Assembly (NCBI RefSeq): GCF_006704125.1
Contig: NZ_VIGH01000012.1
Location: forward strand, 1-64,000
DNA from: Rhodococcus spelaei
GTDB taxonomy: Bacteria; Actinomycetota; Actinomycetes; Mycobacteriales; Mycobacteriaceae
Reading direction: 5' to 3'
DNA: 64,000 nt
This document shows positions 18,412 through 29,039 of the stretch, in pieces. A program made the position numbers and the translations under genes. Position 1 is the stretch's first letter, and the number at the start of each line of letters is the position of its first letter. The notes beneath the pieces were generated by a model that worked only from the letters and a program-made list of their open reading frames with translations, was not told the origin of the DNA and searched no databases.

Positions 18412-19986
18412 ATGCCCGGCGAGTCAACCTCCGTCCCCACCGCAGCCGCCGTCGTCGACGCGGGCGAGTCCACCACCACCAGGGAACAGTTCCGCTCCCT
18501 GGCGGCCGACCATCGCGTCGTCCCGGTCATCCGAAAGGTGTTGGCGGACTCCGAGACTCCGCTCTCCGCGTACCGGAAGCTGGCGGCCGACCGGCCCGGG
18601 ACCTTCCTGCTCGAGTCCGCCGAGAACGGCCGGTCCTGGTCGCGCTGGTCGTTCATCGGTGCGGGCAGTCCCGCGGCGTTGACCGTCGTCGACGGCGAGG
18701 CCGGCTGGCAGGGCAGCGTGCCCGCCGGTGCACCCTCGGGCGGCGATCCGATCGTCGCGCTCGGCGAGACCCTCGAACTCCTGCGCAGCGAGCGACTGCC
18801 CGACCTGCCGCCACTGACCGGCGGCATGGTCGGGTTCATGGGCTACGACATTGTGCGCCGGCTCGAACGGCTGCCCAGCAACGCCGTCGACGACCTGCAG
18901 GTCCCCGAGATGGTGATGCTGCTGGCCACCGACCTGGCCGCCGTCGACCACCACGAGGGCGCGATCACTCTGATCGCGAACGCCGTCAACTGGGACGGGA
19001 GCGACGAGCGCGTCGACGAGGCCTACGACGACGCGGTCGCCCGACTCGACGCGATGACCACCGCCCTGAGCGCGTCGTCGCCGTCCACCGTCTCCACCTT
19101 CAGCAAGCCGGTGCCCGAGTACCGACGCCAGCGCACCACCGAGTCGTTCGGCGTCGACGTGCGCAGGCTGATCGGTGAGATCGAGGCGGGCGAGGCGTTC
19201 CAGGTGGTGCTCTCGCAGCGCTTCGAGATGGACACCGACGCGCACCCCTTCGACGTGTACAGGATGCTGCGCGCGTCCAACCCGAGCCCGTACATGTACC
19301 TGGTCAACGTCCCGGACGGCGACGGCGGCACCGCCTTCTCGATCGTCGGGTCGAGCCCGGAGTCGCTCGTGACGGTCAAGGAGGGCACCGCGACCACCCA
19401 CCCGATCGCCGGCACCCGTTGGCGAGGGGCCACCGAGGAGGACGACCTCCTGCTCGAGAAGGACCTCATCGCCGACGAGAAGGAGAACTCCGAGCACCTG
19501 ATGCTCGTCGACCTCGGGCGCAACGACCTCGGCCGGGTCTGCGAGCCGGGCACCGTCAAGGTGCACGACTACCGGCACGTCGAGCGCTACAGCCACGTCA
19601 TGCACCTGGTGTCCACGGTGACCGGTCGGCTCGCGGCGGGCAAGCACGCGCTCGACGCGGTCACGGCCTGCTTCCCCGCGGGCACCCTCTCCGGTGCGCC
19701 GAAGGTCCGGGCGATGGAACTGATCGACGAACTCGAACCGACGCGGCGCGGCATCTACGGCGGGATCGTCGGCTATCTCGACTTCGCCGGCGACGCCGAC
19801 ACCGCGATCGCGATCCGCTCCGCCCTGGTCAAGGACGGCACCGCGTACGTGCAGGCGGGTGCCGGGATCGTGGCGGACTCGGACCCGGTGTACGAGGACA
19901 CCGAGGCCCGCAACAAGGCGATGGCGGTGCTCAGTGCGATCGCCGCGGCGGGCACCCTGAAGACACTCGGCGGCGCCGATGAGTGA
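18412..19986 (+). CDS. trpE: anthranilate synthase component I
   Basis: A 524-aa chorismate-using enzyme, first step of tryptophan synthesis. The N-terminal part carries the tryptophan feedback motif FLLESAENG; the catalytic part has the [47 protein letters not shown] and [20 protein letters not shown] blocks. ATG 18412, 18403 and 18400 are all in frame and none has a strong ribosome site; 18412 is chosen as the most conservative. No Trp-rich leader peptide or attenuator is visible upstream. The glutaminase partner trpG is not in the window. Its end overlaps the next gene by 8 nt. Confidence 0.96.
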   Translation: MPGESTSVPTAAAVVDAGESTTTREQFRSLAADHRVVPVIRKVLADSETPLSAYRKLAADRPGTFLLESAENGRSWSRWSFIGAGSPAALTVVDGEAGWQGSVPAGAPSGGDPIVALGETLELLRSERLPDLPPLTGGMVGFMGYDIVRRLERLPSNAVDDLQVPEMVMLLATDLAAVDHHEGAITLIANAVNWDGSDERVDEAYDDAVARLDAMTTALSASSPSTVSTFSKPVPEYRRQRTTESFGVDVRRLIGEIEAGEAFQVVLSQRFEMDTDAHPFDVYRMLRASNPSPYMYLVNVPDGDGGTAFSIVGSSPESLVTVKEGTATTHPIAGTRWRGATEEDDLLLEKDLIADEKENSEHLMLVDLGRNDLGRVCEPGTVKVHDYRHVERYSHVMHLVSTVTGRLAAGKHALDAVTACFPAGTLSGAPKVRAMELIDELEPTRRGIYGGIVGYLDFAGDADTAIAIRSALVKDGTAYVQAGAGIVADSDPVYEDTEARNKAMAVLSAIAAAGTLKTLGGADE

Positions 19987-20683
19987 CCGGACACCGACCG
20001 GCGACGCGGACGCCCCGTCCGCGCGGCGCTCCGGGCTCGCCGCGGCCCTGCCGGTCCTGCTGCTCGCGGCGGCCGCCCTGTGCCTGTGGGCGTCGTCGCG
20101 GATGACCTGGGTGAGTCTGGACGCCTCCGACGGTCTCGGGGAGGCCCGGCGCATCGCACTCATCGGCGGCACCTGGGCCGCGGCGACCACCCCGCTCGCG
20201 CTGACCCTGCTCGCCGCGATCGCGGCCTCGTTCGCGGTGCGTGGCTGGGCGCTGCGGATCGTCGGCGTGCTGGTCGCGGCGGTGGCGGTCGCGGCGGCGA
20301 TTCCCGCGGCGACACTGCTGATCGAGGGCGCGGATCGGGACAAGGCCGGACGGCTGGCGGAACTGCCGGCCCGCGCCGAGGTCACCGCCACCGCGACACA
20401 CGCCGCCCCGGCGCTGCTGGCGCTGCTGGGCGCGGTGCTCGCCCTGGCGGCGGCGGTGGCACTGATCCGGAAGGCGAGTGTCAGCGCGGGACTGTCGTCG
20501 AAGTACGCGGCGCCCGCCGCCCGCCGCGAGGAGGCGACCAAGCGCCGCGGGGAAGGTTCCGGCGAACCGCCGAGTCAGCGGACGCTCTGGGACGCGCTCG
20601 ACGCGGGGCAGGACCCCACCGAGGACGGGCCGTCGGACCAGGCAAAGCCCGACGACTCCGATGACACAGACACCCGCCGTTAG
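19979..20683 (+). CDS. Trp-operon-associated membrane protein
   Basis: A 234-aa protein of the actinobacterial family found between trpE and trpC. It has about four hydrophobic helices ([80 protein letters not shown]) and a charged C-terminal tail of some 70 residues that is probably cytosolic. The WASSRMTWV motif after the first helix is typical. Function is not established; it could help tryptophan or anthranilate transport. Its start overlaps trpE by 8 nt. Confidence 0.85.
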   Translation: MSDRTPTGDADAPSARRSGLAAALPVLLLAAAALCLWASSRMTWVSLDASDGLGEARRIALIGGTWAAATTPLALTLLAAIAASFAVRGWALRIVGVLVAAVAVAAAIPAATLLIEGADRDKAGRLAELPARAEVTATATHAAPALLALLGAVLALAAAVALIRKASVSAGLSSKYAAPAARREEATKRRGEGSGEPPSQRTLWDALDAGQDPTEDGPSDQAKPDDSDDTDTRR

Positions 20684-20767
20684 TCAAGACTCGGACGCCC
20701 TCTACGCTTTACGAATCCGATGAGGTTCCTCACATCGGCCGCCAGCCCAGAAAGGACTCGGGACGCG

Positions 20768-21577
20768 ATGACTGTTCTCGATTCGATTCTCGACGGGGTA
20801 CGTGCCGACGTCGCCGCCCGCGAATCCGTGCTCGACTTCGCCGCGGTCAAGGCCGCGGCCGCCGGAGCTCCCGCCGCGCTCGACGCCGCCGCAGCCCTGC
20901 GGTCACCGGGAATCGGCGTGATCGCCGAAGTGAAGCGGGCGAGCCCCTCGAAGGGTCCGCTCTCCACCATCGCGGATCCGGCCGAACTGGCCCTCGCCTA
21001 CGAGCAGGGTGGGGCGCGTGTGATCAGCGTGCTCACCGAGGAGCGTCGTTTCCACGGCTCGCTGGCGGACCTCGACGCGGTGCGCAAGGCCGTCGGAATC
21101 CCGGTGCTGCGCAAGGACTTCATCGTCGGCCCGTACCAGATTCACGAGGCCCGCGCGCACGGCGCGGACGTGATCCTGCTGATCGTGGCGGCCCTGGAGC
21201 AGGCCACGCTGGCCTCACTGCTCGACCGCACCGAGTCCCTCGGCATGACCGCCCTGGTGGAGGTGCACACCGAGGAGGAGGCGAACCGCGCGCTCGAGGC
21301 GGGCGCCAGTGTGATCGGCATCAACGCGCGCAACCTCAAGACGCTCGAGGTGGACCGCGACACGTTCGCGCGGATCGCGCCGGGACTGCCGACCGACGTC
21401 ATCAAGATCGCCGAGTCGGGGGTCCGTGGGACCGCCGACCTGCTCGCCTACGCGGGTGCCGGGGCCGACGCGGTGCTGGTCGGCGAGGGACTGGTCACCA
21501 GCGGGGATCCGCGAACGGCCGTCAAGGATCTCGTCGCGGCCGGGGCGCATCCGTCCTGCCCGAAGCCCGCTCGCTGA
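20768..21577 (+). CDS. trpC: indole-3-glycerol-phosphate synthase
   Basis: A 269-aa (beta/alpha)8 barrel that cyclises CdRP to indole-3-glycerol phosphate. The motifs [13 protein letters not shown] (catalytic Lys), [24 protein letters not shown] and IAESGVRG are present. It is a single-domain enzyme without a TrpF fusion. The frame is open to 20720, but ATG 20768 with AAAGGA upstream (20751-20756) and the conserved [12 protein letters not shown] start is preferred. An 84-nt gap after the membrane gene may hold a promoter, though I see no clear hexamers. Confidence 0.97.
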   Translation: MTVLDSILDGVRADVAARESVLDFAAVKAAAAGAPAALDAAAALRSPGIGVIAEVKRASPSKGPLSTIADPAELALAYEQGGARVISVLTEERRFHGSLADLDAVRKAVGIPVLRKDFIVGPYQIHEARAHGADVILLIVAALEQATLASLLDRTESLGMTALVEVHTEEEANRALEAGASVIGINARNLKTLEVDRDTFARIAPGLPTDVIKIAESGVRGTADLLAYAGAGADAVLVGEGLVTSGDPRTAVKDLVAAGAHPSCPKPAR

Positions 21578-21641
21578 CCCGTCCGCCGGCGGTCGGACCC
21601 GACGTACGTTCGACCGCGGCGACTAGGGCAGACTGGTACAG

Positions 21642-22952
21642 GTGAGCACAGACGATCCCGTACTTTCTGCCAAGGGCCGTGGCCTTCCCCGCATGAGCGC
21701 GGGTGTGACCGAGCGCAGCGCCCACGAACCCGATCAGGGCGGTCACTTCGGTGCCTACGGCGGCCGGTACGTGCCCGAGGCCCTGATGGCGGTGATCGAG
21801 GAGGTCACGGCCGAGTACGACAAGGCCCGCGTCGATCCGGCCTTCCTGGACGAACTGGATCGCCTGCAGCGTGACTACACCGGCCGTCCGTCGCCGGTGT
21901 ACGAGGCCACCCGACTGAGCGAGTTCGCCGGCGGCGCCCGACTGCTGCTCAAGCGGGAAGACCTGAACCACACCGGTTCTCACAAGATCAACAACGTTCT
22001 CGGTCAGGCGCTGCTCGCCAAGCGGATGGGCAAGACCCGGGTGATCGCCGAGACCGGCGCCGGCCAGCACGGCGTCGCCACGGCCACCGCCTGTGCTCTG
22101 CTCGGACTCGAATGTGTCGTGTACATGGGCGAAGTCGACACCAAGCGGCAGGCGCTCAATGTCGCGCGGATGCGGCTGCTCGGCACCGAGGTGATCCCCG
22201 CGATGACCGGCTCGCGCACGCTCAAGGACGCGATCAACGAGGCGCTGCGAGACTGGGTCACCAACGCTCACAACACCTATTACTGCTTCGGCACCGCGGC
22301 CGGTCCGCACCCCTTCCCGGTGATGGTGCGCGACTTCCAGCGCATCATCGGCCTCGAAGCGAGGGCGCAGGTGCAGGCGCACACCGGCCGGCTGCCCGAC
22401 GCGGTCGCGGCCTGCGTCGGCGGCGGCTCCAACGCCATCGGCATCTTCCACGCGTTCATCGACGACCCGTCGGTTCGGCTCGTCGGCTTCGAGGCCGGCG
22501 GTGACGGCGTCGAGACCGGCAGGCACGCCGCGACCATCGCGGGCGGCACGCCGGGCGCGCTGCACGGCGCCTACTCGTACCTGCTGCAGGACGAGGACGG
22601 CCAGACCATCGAGTCGCACTCGATCTCGGCGGGTCTGGACTACCCGGGCGTCGGCCCGGAGCACTCGCACCTCAAGGACATCGGCCGCGCCGAGTACCGG
22701 GCGATCACCGACACCGAGGCGATGGACGCGCTCGCGCTGCTCAGCCGCCGGGAGGGCATCATCCCCGCGATCGAGTCGGCGCACGCGCTCGCGGGTGCAC
22801 TCAAGCTCGGCAAGGAACTGGGCGAGGGCGCGATCGTGCTGGTCAACATCTCCGGTCGCGGCGACAAGGACGTCGACACCGCAGCCAAGTGGTTCGGCCT
22901 GTTCCCCGACGACACCGACACCGACACGACCGACGAAGGGCAGACGAAGTGA
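21642..22952 (+). CDS. trpB: tryptophan synthase beta chain
   Basis: A 436-aa PLP enzyme that condenses indole with serine. The PLP lysine is in [25 protein letters not shown]; other signatures are [29 protein letters not shown], and the phosphate-binding GGGSNAIG. The N-terminal 30 residues are extra compared with enterobacterial TrpB, usual in actinobacteria. GTG 21642 follows a 64-nt gap from trpC. Its TGA overlaps the trpA GTG. Confidence 0.98.
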   Translation: MSTDDPVLSAKGRGLPRMSAGVTERSAHEPDQGGHFGAYGGRYVPEALMAVIEEVTAEYDKARVDPAFLDELDRLQRDYTGRPSPVYEATRLSEFAGGARLLLKREDLNHTGSHKINNVLGQALLAKRMGKTRVIAETGAGQHGVATATACALLGLECVVYMGEVDTKRQALNVARMRLLGTEVIPAMTGSRTLKDAINEALRDWVTNAHNTYYCFGTAAGPHPFPVMVRDFQRIIGLEARAQVQAHTGRLPDAVAACVGGGSNAIGIFHAFIDDPSVRLVGFEAGGDGVETGRHAATIAGGTPGALHGAYSYLLQDEDGQTIESHSISAGLDYPGVGPEHSHLKDIGRAEYRAITDTEAMDALALLSRREGIIPAIESAHALAGALKLGKELGEGAIVLVNISGRGDKDVDTAAKWFGLFPDDTDTDTTDEGQTK

Positions 22953-23752
22953 GCGAGCAGCAGTCCCGGCTGGGAGACCTCTTCGCGCAGTGCCGGGCGG
23001 AGCAGCGTGCCGCGCTGGTCGGCTACCTGCCCGCCGGCTACCCCGACCTGCCCCGCTCGATCGAGGCGTTCGAGATCCTCGTCGAGGCCGGCTGCGACCT
23101 GATCGAGGTCGGTATCCCGTACAGCGATCCGGTGATGGACGGCCCGACCATTCAGGCCGCCGCCGACGAGGCGCTCACTGCGGGCTTCCGGGTCCGTGAC
23201 GTGTTCACCGTCGTCGAGGCCATCTCGAAGGCGGGCGGCAAGGCCGTCGTCATGACGTACTGGAACCTCGTGCTCAAGTACGGCGTCGACGAGTTCGCGC
23301 GCGACCTGGCCGCCGCGGGCGGTCTCGGCATCATCACCCCGGACCTGATCCCGGACGAGGCCGCCGACTGGATCGCCGCCTCCGACAAGCACGGCCTGGA
23401 CCGGACCTTCCTGGTCGCGCCCTCCTCGACCGCCGAGCGTCTCGCGATGACGGTCGACTCCTGCCGCGGCTTCGTCTACGCGACCTCCACGATGGGCGTC
23501 ACCGGTGCCCGCGACGCGGTCTCCAACATGGCGCCGGAACTGGTCGCGCGGGTGCGTGCGCACTCCGACATCCCGGTCGGCGTCGGCCTCGGCGTCCGGT
23601 CGGGCGCGCAGGCCGCCGAGATCGGCGCCTACGCGGACGCCGTCATCGTGGGTTCGGCACTGGTCACGGCCGTTGCAGAGGGCCCGGCGGCGTTGCGCGC
23701 GATCACCACCGAACTCGCCGCCGGAGTCCGCTCGACTACCGTGGCGTCGTGA
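22949..23752 (+). CDS. trpA: tryptophan synthase alpha chain
   Basis: A 267-aa (beta/alpha)8 barrel that splits indole-3-glycerol phosphate and channels indole to TrpB. The catalytic Glu and Asp are in [30 protein letters not shown] and [16 protein letters not shown] are the phosphate loops. It overlaps trpB by GTGA and lgt by GTGA, so trpB, trpA and lgt are coupled even though lgt has its own predicted promoter. Confidence 0.98.
   Translation: MSEQQSRLGDLFAQCRAEQRAALVGYLPAGYPDLPRSIEAFEILVEAGCDLIEVGIPYSDPVMDGPTIQAAADEALTAGFRVRDVFTVVEAISKAGGKAVVMTYWNLVLKYGVDEFARDLAAAGGLGIITPDLIPDEAADWIAASDKHGLDRTFLVAPSSTAERLAMTVDSCRGFVYATSTMGVTGARDAVSNMAPELVARVRAHSDIPVGVGLGVRSGAQAAEIGAYADAVIVGSALVTAVAEGPAALRAITTELAAGVRSTTVAS
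23737..23742 (+). promoter_or_regulatory. internal leaderless -10 box of lgt
   Basis: TACCGT in the last codons of trpA, 6 nt before the GTG at 23749. It would let the essential lgt gene be expressed when the trp genes are off. Confidence 0.5.
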
Positions 23753-24732
23753 CCTCGACTGTCGACATCCTGGCGTACATCCCGAGCCCGCCGCAGGGCG
23801 TGTGGAACATCGGCCCGGTGCCGCTGCGCGCCTACGCCTTCTTCATCATCGTCGGCATCGTCGTGGCCGTCGTCTGGGGCGACCGCCGGTGGGTGGCACG
23901 CGGCGGCGAGCAGGGTACGGTCCTCGACGTCGCGATCTGGGCGGTCCCCTTCGGCCTCGTCGGCGGCCGGCTCTATCACGTCGCCACCGACTGGACCACC
24001 TACTTCGGCGCCGGCGGGCACCCCGCCGACGCGCTGAAGATCTGGCAGGGCGGCCTCGGCATCTGGGGTGCGGTGCTGCTCGGCGGCGTCGGCGCCTGGA
24101 TCGGGTGCCGCAGGCGCGGGGTGTCGGTCGCGGCCCTCGGTGACGCGCTGGCACCGGCGATCCTGCTGGCGCAGGCGATCGGCCGGATCGGCAACTACTT
24201 CAACCAGGAGCTCTACGGCCGAGAGACCACCGTGCCGTGGGGCCTCGAAATCTACGAGCGGGTCAATTCCGCGGGCCGGGCCGACATGCTCAGCGGCACC
24301 TCGACGGGCGTGGTCGAGCGGGTCGTGCACCCGACCTTCCTGTACGAGCTGATCTGGAACGTGCTGATCGTCGTGCTGCTGGTCTGGGTGGACCGCCGTT
24401 TCCGGATCGGGCACGGCCGGCTGTTCGCGCTGTACGTCGCCGGGTACTGCCTCGGCCGGTTCTTCGTCGAACTCATGCGTGACGACCACGCCACGCACAT
24501 CGCCGGAATCCGGATCAACGTGTTCACCTCGGTGGTGGTGTTCGTCTGCGCGATCGCCTACTTCGCGCTCGCGAAGAAGGGCCGCGAGACGCCGGCCGAG
24601 CTGCGAATCGGGAAGGCACGCGAGGAGTTCACGGGTGGGGGAGCGCCGCAGGCGGAGACCGCGGACGGCGAGGCTGACGAGGCCGGGATCGACACGAAGA
24701 CCACGAAGACAACACAGGGGGACGACACGTGA
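23749..24732 (+). CDS. lgt: prolipoprotein diacylglyceryl transferase
   Basis: A 327-aa membrane enzyme that adds diacylglycerol from phosphatidylglycerol to the lipobox Cys, the first step of lipoprotein maturation. There are about seven hydrophobic segments and the Lgt signature GRIGNYFNQELYGRETTVPWGLEI. LRAYAFFIIVGIVVAVVWG and the conserved HPTFLYELIWN also match. The C-terminal tail of about 45 residues is acidic and not part of the enzyme fold; it is shorter than in M. tuberculosis. Lipoproteins that need it are encoded at 50798 and 61814. Confidence 0.97.
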   Translation: MTSTVDILAYIPSPPQGVWNIGPVPLRAYAFFIIVGIVVAVVWGDRRWVARGGEQGTVLDVAIWAVPFGLVGGRLYHVATDWTTYFGAGGHPADALKIWQGGLGIWGAVLLGGVGAWIGCRRRGVSVAALGDALAPAILLAQAIGRIGNYFNQELYGRETTVPWGLEIYERVNSAGRADMLSGTSTGVVERVVHPTFLYELIWNVLIVVLLVWVDRRFRIGHGRLFALYVAGYCLGRFFVELMRDDHATHIAGIRINVFTSVVVFVCAIAYFALAKKGRETPAELRIGKAREEFTGGGAPQAETADGEADEAGIDTKTTKTTQGDDT

Positions 24733-25358
24733 CCACATCGGACGACGACTGGCAGAAGCGGATCGAGAACGGCGGCACCTGGGCCGACCCGACATCCCAG
24801 TACTCGACGTACCCGGGCGCCGAGTCGCCGAGCGCCGGCTACCCGCAGCAGTCCGGCCCGGTCTACGGGGCGCCCGGCAGCGGGCCGGGCATTCCGGCTC
24901 CGCAGGACGCGGGCGCGGGGCAGCCGTTCGGTGCCCAGCCGCCGCAGTTCCCACCGCCCGCATACGGGCAGCAGCCCCCGGTGTACGGGCAGCAGCCCGC
25001 GTACCCGCAGCAGTTCGCGCCGATGCCCGGATACGGATATCAGGGCGCGGACGCGGGGGCGCCGTTCGGCCGCGACCCGATCACGGGCCGGCCGATGTCC
25101 GACAAGTCGAAGACGACGGCCGGTCTTCTGCAGATGCTGCTGCCGTTCGTCGGAGTCTGCGGCGTGGGACGTCTCTACAGTGGCAGCACCGGGATCGGGC
25201 TCGCGCAGTTGCTCGGCTTCTGGTTCGGCGTGTTCACCCTGTTCTTGCTGATCGGATTCCTCATCGTTCCGGGCATCTGGATCTGGTCCTTCGTCGACGG
25301 GATCATGATGCTCTCGGGCAGTGTCCAGGACGGTCAGGGGCGCCAACTCCGGAGCTGA
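24729..25358 (+). CDS. TM2-domain membrane protein with Pro/Gln-rich N-terminus
   Basis: A 209-aa protein in two parts. Residues 1-120 are disordered and rich in Pro, Gly, Gln and Tyr, with near-repeats of PPxYGQQP around residues 76-95. Residues 125-195 form a TM2 domain: KSKTTAGLLQMLLPFVGVCGVGRLYSGSTGIGLAQLL, a loop, then FLLIGFLIVPGIWIWSFVDGIMML. GTG 24729 overlaps the lgt stop. TM2 proteins have no agreed function; the fixed place after lgt in related genomes suggests an envelope role. Confidence 0.85.
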   Translation: MTTSDDDWQKRIENGGTWADPTSQYSTYPGAESPSAGYPQQSGPVYGAPGSGPGIPAPQDAGAGQPFGAQPPQFPPPAYGQQPPVYGQQPAYPQQFAPMPGYGYQGADAGAPFGRDPITGRPMSDKSKTTAGLLQMLLPFVGVCGVGRLYSGSTGIGLAQLLGFWFGVFTLFLLIGFLIVPGIWIWSFVDGIMMLSGSVQDGQGRQLRS

Positions 25359-25364
25359 TCCGAG

Positions 25365-25396
25365 CGGTGGCATGTCGACGCGGTGGCCTGTCGACG
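25365..25396. repeat. tandem 16-bp direct repeat
   Basis: CGGTGGCATGTCGACG and CGGTGGCCTGTCGACG lie head to tail with one difference. They sit in the 57-bp gap between the convergent TM2 and DUF4132 genes. Confidence 0.75.
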
Positions 25397-25415
25397 TGTC
25401 GCCGCGCTCGGCGGG

Positions 25416-28400
25416 TCACGACGCGAACCCGGCCAGGTCGGCGAGGAGTTCGGACACCGTCGCACTGTCGGCGTCGTCGAGGGTGCCGCCGCGAAGGTCC
25501 ACGGACACCAGTTTCTGGTCTGGGTATCCGTCGTACGGACTTCCCGTTCCCATCCCGGGGTCGAGTCCCAGCAGCACCGACACGGTGTCACTCAGCCGGT
25601 ACAGCAGCCCCTGGCCCCCCGGTCGCTTCTGACTCGGGTACGCCGGGTTCTCCCACACCGGGTCCCACCCGCGATACGTCAGGCGCAGCGCCTGACTCGG
25701 TGTCGCCGTCACCCCGGTGAAACGGGACAGCCCGCTGCCGTCGACGTCGCCCGGCAGGGGATGGTGGACGGGACGTCCCAGTTGCGGAAACGGTTGCAGG
25801 ATCTCGTAATCGGCGAAGACGTGGGACCAGGTTCGCACGGTGTCGGGGATGTGTGCGGGATGCACGAGTCCGATCGGGCCGTCCGCCAGCGCGACTGTAT
25901 TGCCGTCGATGTCGGCGAACGTGTTGTCCTCCGCGACCCGGAACACCACCGTGGGACGGGAGTTCTCGTCGAACGATGCCCACAGCAGGCGGCGTGCGAT
26001 GTGCAGCAGCAGTGGGTGGCCGAGGACGTACTCGGTGAATTCTCCTCCGTCCCAGCGGCGCCCGGTGACCATGGACCGGTTGAATCGCTTGATCTGTTCG
26101 GCAGCAACAGTCTTCGCTTCACGTTTGAGCGCGGCGAAACGCTTCTTCGCGTCCTCGACGAGTGCAGCGTCGTCGTTCACGGTTGCCTTGGGGAGTCCGG
26201 CCGACTTCTTGCCGGACTCGTCGACGGCGAAGGGCACCAGTGCCTCCGTGAAACGGAGGGTGATCGTCCGCGGTCCGAAGTCGAGCGTCATCGTGCCGTC
26301 GGGGGACAGATCGAGGTCGGGGACTGTGCGGTCCGCAAGTTGTTCGTGGTCGAGCCCGAGGCGTTCGGCGACCTCCGCGACACGTTCCGCGGCGCCGTTC
26401 TTCAACGACTTGAACTTCATCTTTCGCGACATGCGGTCGAGTTCGGTCAGTGCCCGCGCGGAGCCGTGCGCGGCGAGGGCGTCGAGTCCTAGCTGTGCGC
26501 GGGCGGTGCCGCCATCTCCGGGCCACCTCCTGATGAGCGGCGCCAACCTGGTGACCGTCGCATCGTCACCGAGCCAACCCAGGGCGAGGACGATCCAGTT
26601 GTCCTTCGACGGGGCGCCGGCTCCCCACCACCTCTCGAACAGTTCCCATATCGCCGCGGCCAGCGACGCCCGATCGCAAAAAGAGGTCACGGTGTCGAGT
26701 CCGGCGTACGGGGCGTCTGCCGTACTGATGGCGCACATCGTCAGAATGGTTGACACTGCCGACGCGGGGAGCGCCGCCGACCGATCGGCCGTCAGTATGG
26801 GAGGCAGGGATTCGAGATACGCCCAGGCTGGCGTCGTGGGGATTCGTTTGGGCAGTACGTCGAGTGGGTCGACGTCGAGGAGCGCCCTGACGGCTTCCGC
26901 GGCGTCGGCCCCGTACTGCTCAGCCCCGTAGATGACGGTCTCCGGCGTGGTGGCACGCGCAAGCGCCCCCAGCGCGGCAGCGGCGTGATCGCGCCCAGCT
27001 CCCGCCTTGCCGACCGCGTCGGGAACCAGCAGCGTGATCGCGTCGGTGGTGTGGCGGACGAGCCACGACAGCGCCGGCCTGCGGAGATTCTTGCGGGTGG
27101 CGTACATCGTCGCGTGCAGACGCGCGACGTCGAGGTCGACATACGGCATCAGGTACGGGGCCGCCGCGCCGGGGCGGGCGCGCGCCACGCGCAGCAGCAA
27201 TGGCAGGGCGTCGAGTTCGTAACGGGCGACGACTCGATGTGGCTCCCTGAGTGTCGTTGTCTCCCAGTCGGTCAGCAGCGGGCGCGCGACCTCGTCCGGG
27301 GCGAGGAGGAAGATGATCCAGGCCTCCCACTCGTTCACGTTCTGCGGTGTCGTGTTGCGGACGTACTGCCGGTACTGCTCCCACGTGGTGTACGAGTAGT
27401 CGTGCGGGGTGGCGCAAATCTCCTCGAGTTCGGCAGGCAGCCAGGCCATCCGGTGGATCACGGGAGCCGTGAGTCCGTCGATCACCGGCGGCGTGGTCGC
27501 CCGCCTCCGGTTCAACCACGGTGGCGTCACCAGGATCGCGGGTAGATCCGTCGACTCGGGCACCGTCGTCGTCAGTTCCGCGATCCGGCGCCGGGCAGGC
27601 GCGGGGAGCGTGTCCGCCAAGGCGGCGGCGAGGTCGGGGTTCTCTCGGACGTGGCGGTCGAACAGGCCTGAATCGGCCGATGCCAGGATCGTGAAGGCGC
27701 GACGGGGGTAGTGCTGTATCGCATTCAGTACCGCGGGCAGAGCGTTCTTCACGTCTGCGCGTTCGAGCAGGGCGGAGAAGGCGTCATCGGTGGGGATCGA
27801 CGACAGCGCATGCAGGATGCTCAGCTGGATCGCATCGTCCTGCACGCTCCTGTACGGGAACTCGGTGTCGAAGGCCGCGGTCAGTGCCGTGGTGATCTCG
27901 GCGCCGACACCGTCCACCAGCGCAGCCAGAATCGCCTCGTCGCCGAGCCACAGTCGTGGCCCCCATCCGTCGGCGGCCCGCTCGAGCTGTGCGGTCGTGT
28001 TCGAGGACACCAGCAGATGCGTGCGCCAGCGATGCGGGATTGCGTCCAGTCCCATGATCAGCTCGTCGGACCACTCGCGTTCGGTCGGGAAAAGGTACGT
28101 CGCGGCGAGGCGCCGAGTCGTGTTCGTACGCAGCGTCTCTGCCATATCGCGTGCCGCGACGTAGTCGTCGTCTGAGGCTATGGTGAGTAGTCCGCGCATC
28201 CGGTCGAGCATGTGCTCGAGAACGGTGTAGGTCACCTGCGCGTTCGGGTCGTCGACCTGACCGAGCTGCTCGAGAACCACGTAGCGGGGCAGTTCCATCT
28301 CGTTCCCGGACGAATCGCCGTGCTGGACCCAGATGAAGTTGATGCCGTCGGGCAGATCATCGACCGGCACCCGGTTGGCCACCCGCCGCATGTCCGAGGC

Positions 28401-28796
28401 TTCCAGCAGTGACTGGACCGCGAATGTCGCACCGTGCCTCGCCACCCATCCGTCCACGACGAGCGTGCCCTCGTCCGGTTTCCCTGTACGTGCGAGCAGG
28501 ACGGCCAGCGCGGCGGCGCCGACGGCCGAGACGTCGCCGTTCCGGTAGCGGCGGGCGGCGACGACGAGAGGGTTGGGATCGGGGTCGTTCACCAGATCCC
28601 ACGCGGCCCACTGCAGGCGTTCCTCGTTGGTCTCGATCGACTGCGCGAGCTCCGCGTCAGCGCGGGGATCGACGGGGTCGACATCGGCAGCGAAGCCGCC
28701 CCGCCTCGGATGCTTCATCGGAATCCAAGCGGCAGGTGGCGCGAAGGCGGATTCGAGGTCCGTCAGATCGGAAGGGGTGGTCGGACTGTGGTTCAC
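25416..28796 (-). CDS. very large DUF4132-domain protein of unknown function
   Basis: A 1126-aa soluble protein without signal peptide or membrane helix. The first 750 residues look like helical repeats (many Ala/Leu-rich HEAT-like segments such as ALAVLLARTGKPDEG, ALLDVDPLDVLPKRIP, LALGWLGDDATVTRL). The DUF4132 domain follows: a basic linker (AERVAEVAERLGLDHEQLADRTVPDL, DAKKRFAALKREAKTVAAEQIKRFNRSM) and its hallmark WDGGEFTEYVLGHPLLLHIARRLLW near residues 905-930, then FRVAEDNTFADIDG and VHPAHIPD. The E. coli homologues are YehI/MolR, whose functions are not settled. GTG 28796 has GAGGAG upstream. It interrupts an otherwise mycobacteria-like gene order. Confidence 0.85.
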   Translation of the reverse strand: MNHSPTTPSDLTDLESAFAPPAAWIPMKHPRRGGFAADVDPVDPRADAELAQSIETNEERLQWAAWDLVNDPDPNPLVVAARRYRNGDVSAVGAAALAVLLARTGKPDEGTLVVDGWVARHGATFAVQSLLEASDMRRVANRVPVDDLPDGINFIWVQHGDSSGNEMELPRYVVLEQLGQVDDPNAQVTYTVLEHMLDRMRGLLTIASDDDYVAARDMAETLRTNTTRRLAATYLFPTEREWSDELIMGLDAIPHRWRTHLLVSSNTTAQLERAADGWGPRLWLGDEAILAALVDGVGAEITTALTAAFDTEFPYRSVQDDAIQLSILHALSSIPTDDAFSALLERADVKNALPAVLNAIQHYPRRAFTILASADSGLFDRHVRENPDLAAALADTLPAPARRRIAELTTTVPESTDLPAILVTPPWLNRRRATTPPVIDGLTAPVIHRMAWLPAELEEICATPHDYSYTTWEQYRQYVRNTTPQNVNEWEAWIIFLLAPDEVARPLLTDWETTTLREPHRVVARYELDALPLLLRVARARPGAAAPYLMPYVDLDVARLHATMYATRKNLRRPALSWLVRHTTDAITLLVPDAVGKAGAGRDHAAAALGALARATTPETVIYGAEQYGADAAEAVRALLDVDPLDVLPKRIPTTPAWAYLESLPPILTADRSAALPASAVSTILTMCAISTADAPYAGLDTVTSFCDRASLAAAIWELFERWWGAGAPSKDNWIVLALGWLGDDATVTRLAPLIRRWPGDGGTARAQLGLDALAAHGSARALTELDRMSRKMKFKSLKNGAAERVAEVAERLGLDHEQLADRTVPDLDLSPDGTMTLDFGPRTITLRFTEALVPFAVDESGKKSAGLPKATVNDDAALVEDAKKRFAALKREAKTVAAEQIKRFNRSMVTGRRWDGGEFTEYVLGHPLLLHIARRLLWASFDENSRPTVVFRVAEDNTFADIDGNTVALADGPIGLVHPAHIPDTVRTWSHVFADYEILQPFPQLGRPVHHPLPGDVDGSGLSRFTGVTATPSQALRLTYRGWDPVWENPAYPSQKRPGGQGLLYRLSDTVSVLLGLDPGMGTGSPYDGYPDQKLVSVDLRGGTLDDADSATVSELLADLAGFAS

Positions 28797-28947
28797 GCAG
28801 CTCCTCGAGGTCCCGGTCCGGTCTGTGGACGTGTCGGGAATGGTAGCGAGACGTAGGGACAGAGTCTGGACGGTTCTGGACCGCCCGGTTTGTTCGACGT
28901 CGTCCGTTTGCCTGAATTGGGCCCGCTGTGCAGGGTCTTTCCGTTGC

Positions 28948-28953
28948 TAGACT
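28948..28953 (+). promoter_or_regulatory. candidate -10 box of gltBD
   Basis: TAGACT about 110 nt before the gltB start. If used, the transcript would have a leader of roughly 100 nt that contains a short Cys-bearing ORF and a hairpin. No convincing -35 is seen. Confidence 0.35.
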
Positions 28954-29004
28954 GGGCGCACCCGAGTGTGACGCTCGGTCCTCCCCACCTGTGCGCCACA
29001 CCGG

Positions 29005-29039
29005 ACGTCATGTGCCGTATGTGCCCCGTGCCATGACGT
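29005..29039 (+). promoter_or_regulatory. gltB leader hairpin with short ORF
   Basis: ACGTCATG (29005-29012) and CATGACGT (29032-29039) are perfect 8-bp arms just before the gltB ribosome site. The ATG at 29010 opens an eight-codon ORF, MCRMCPVP, that stops at 29034-29036 within the distal arm. A ribosome on this ORF would melt the stem. A role in control is only inferred. Confidence 0.3.
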
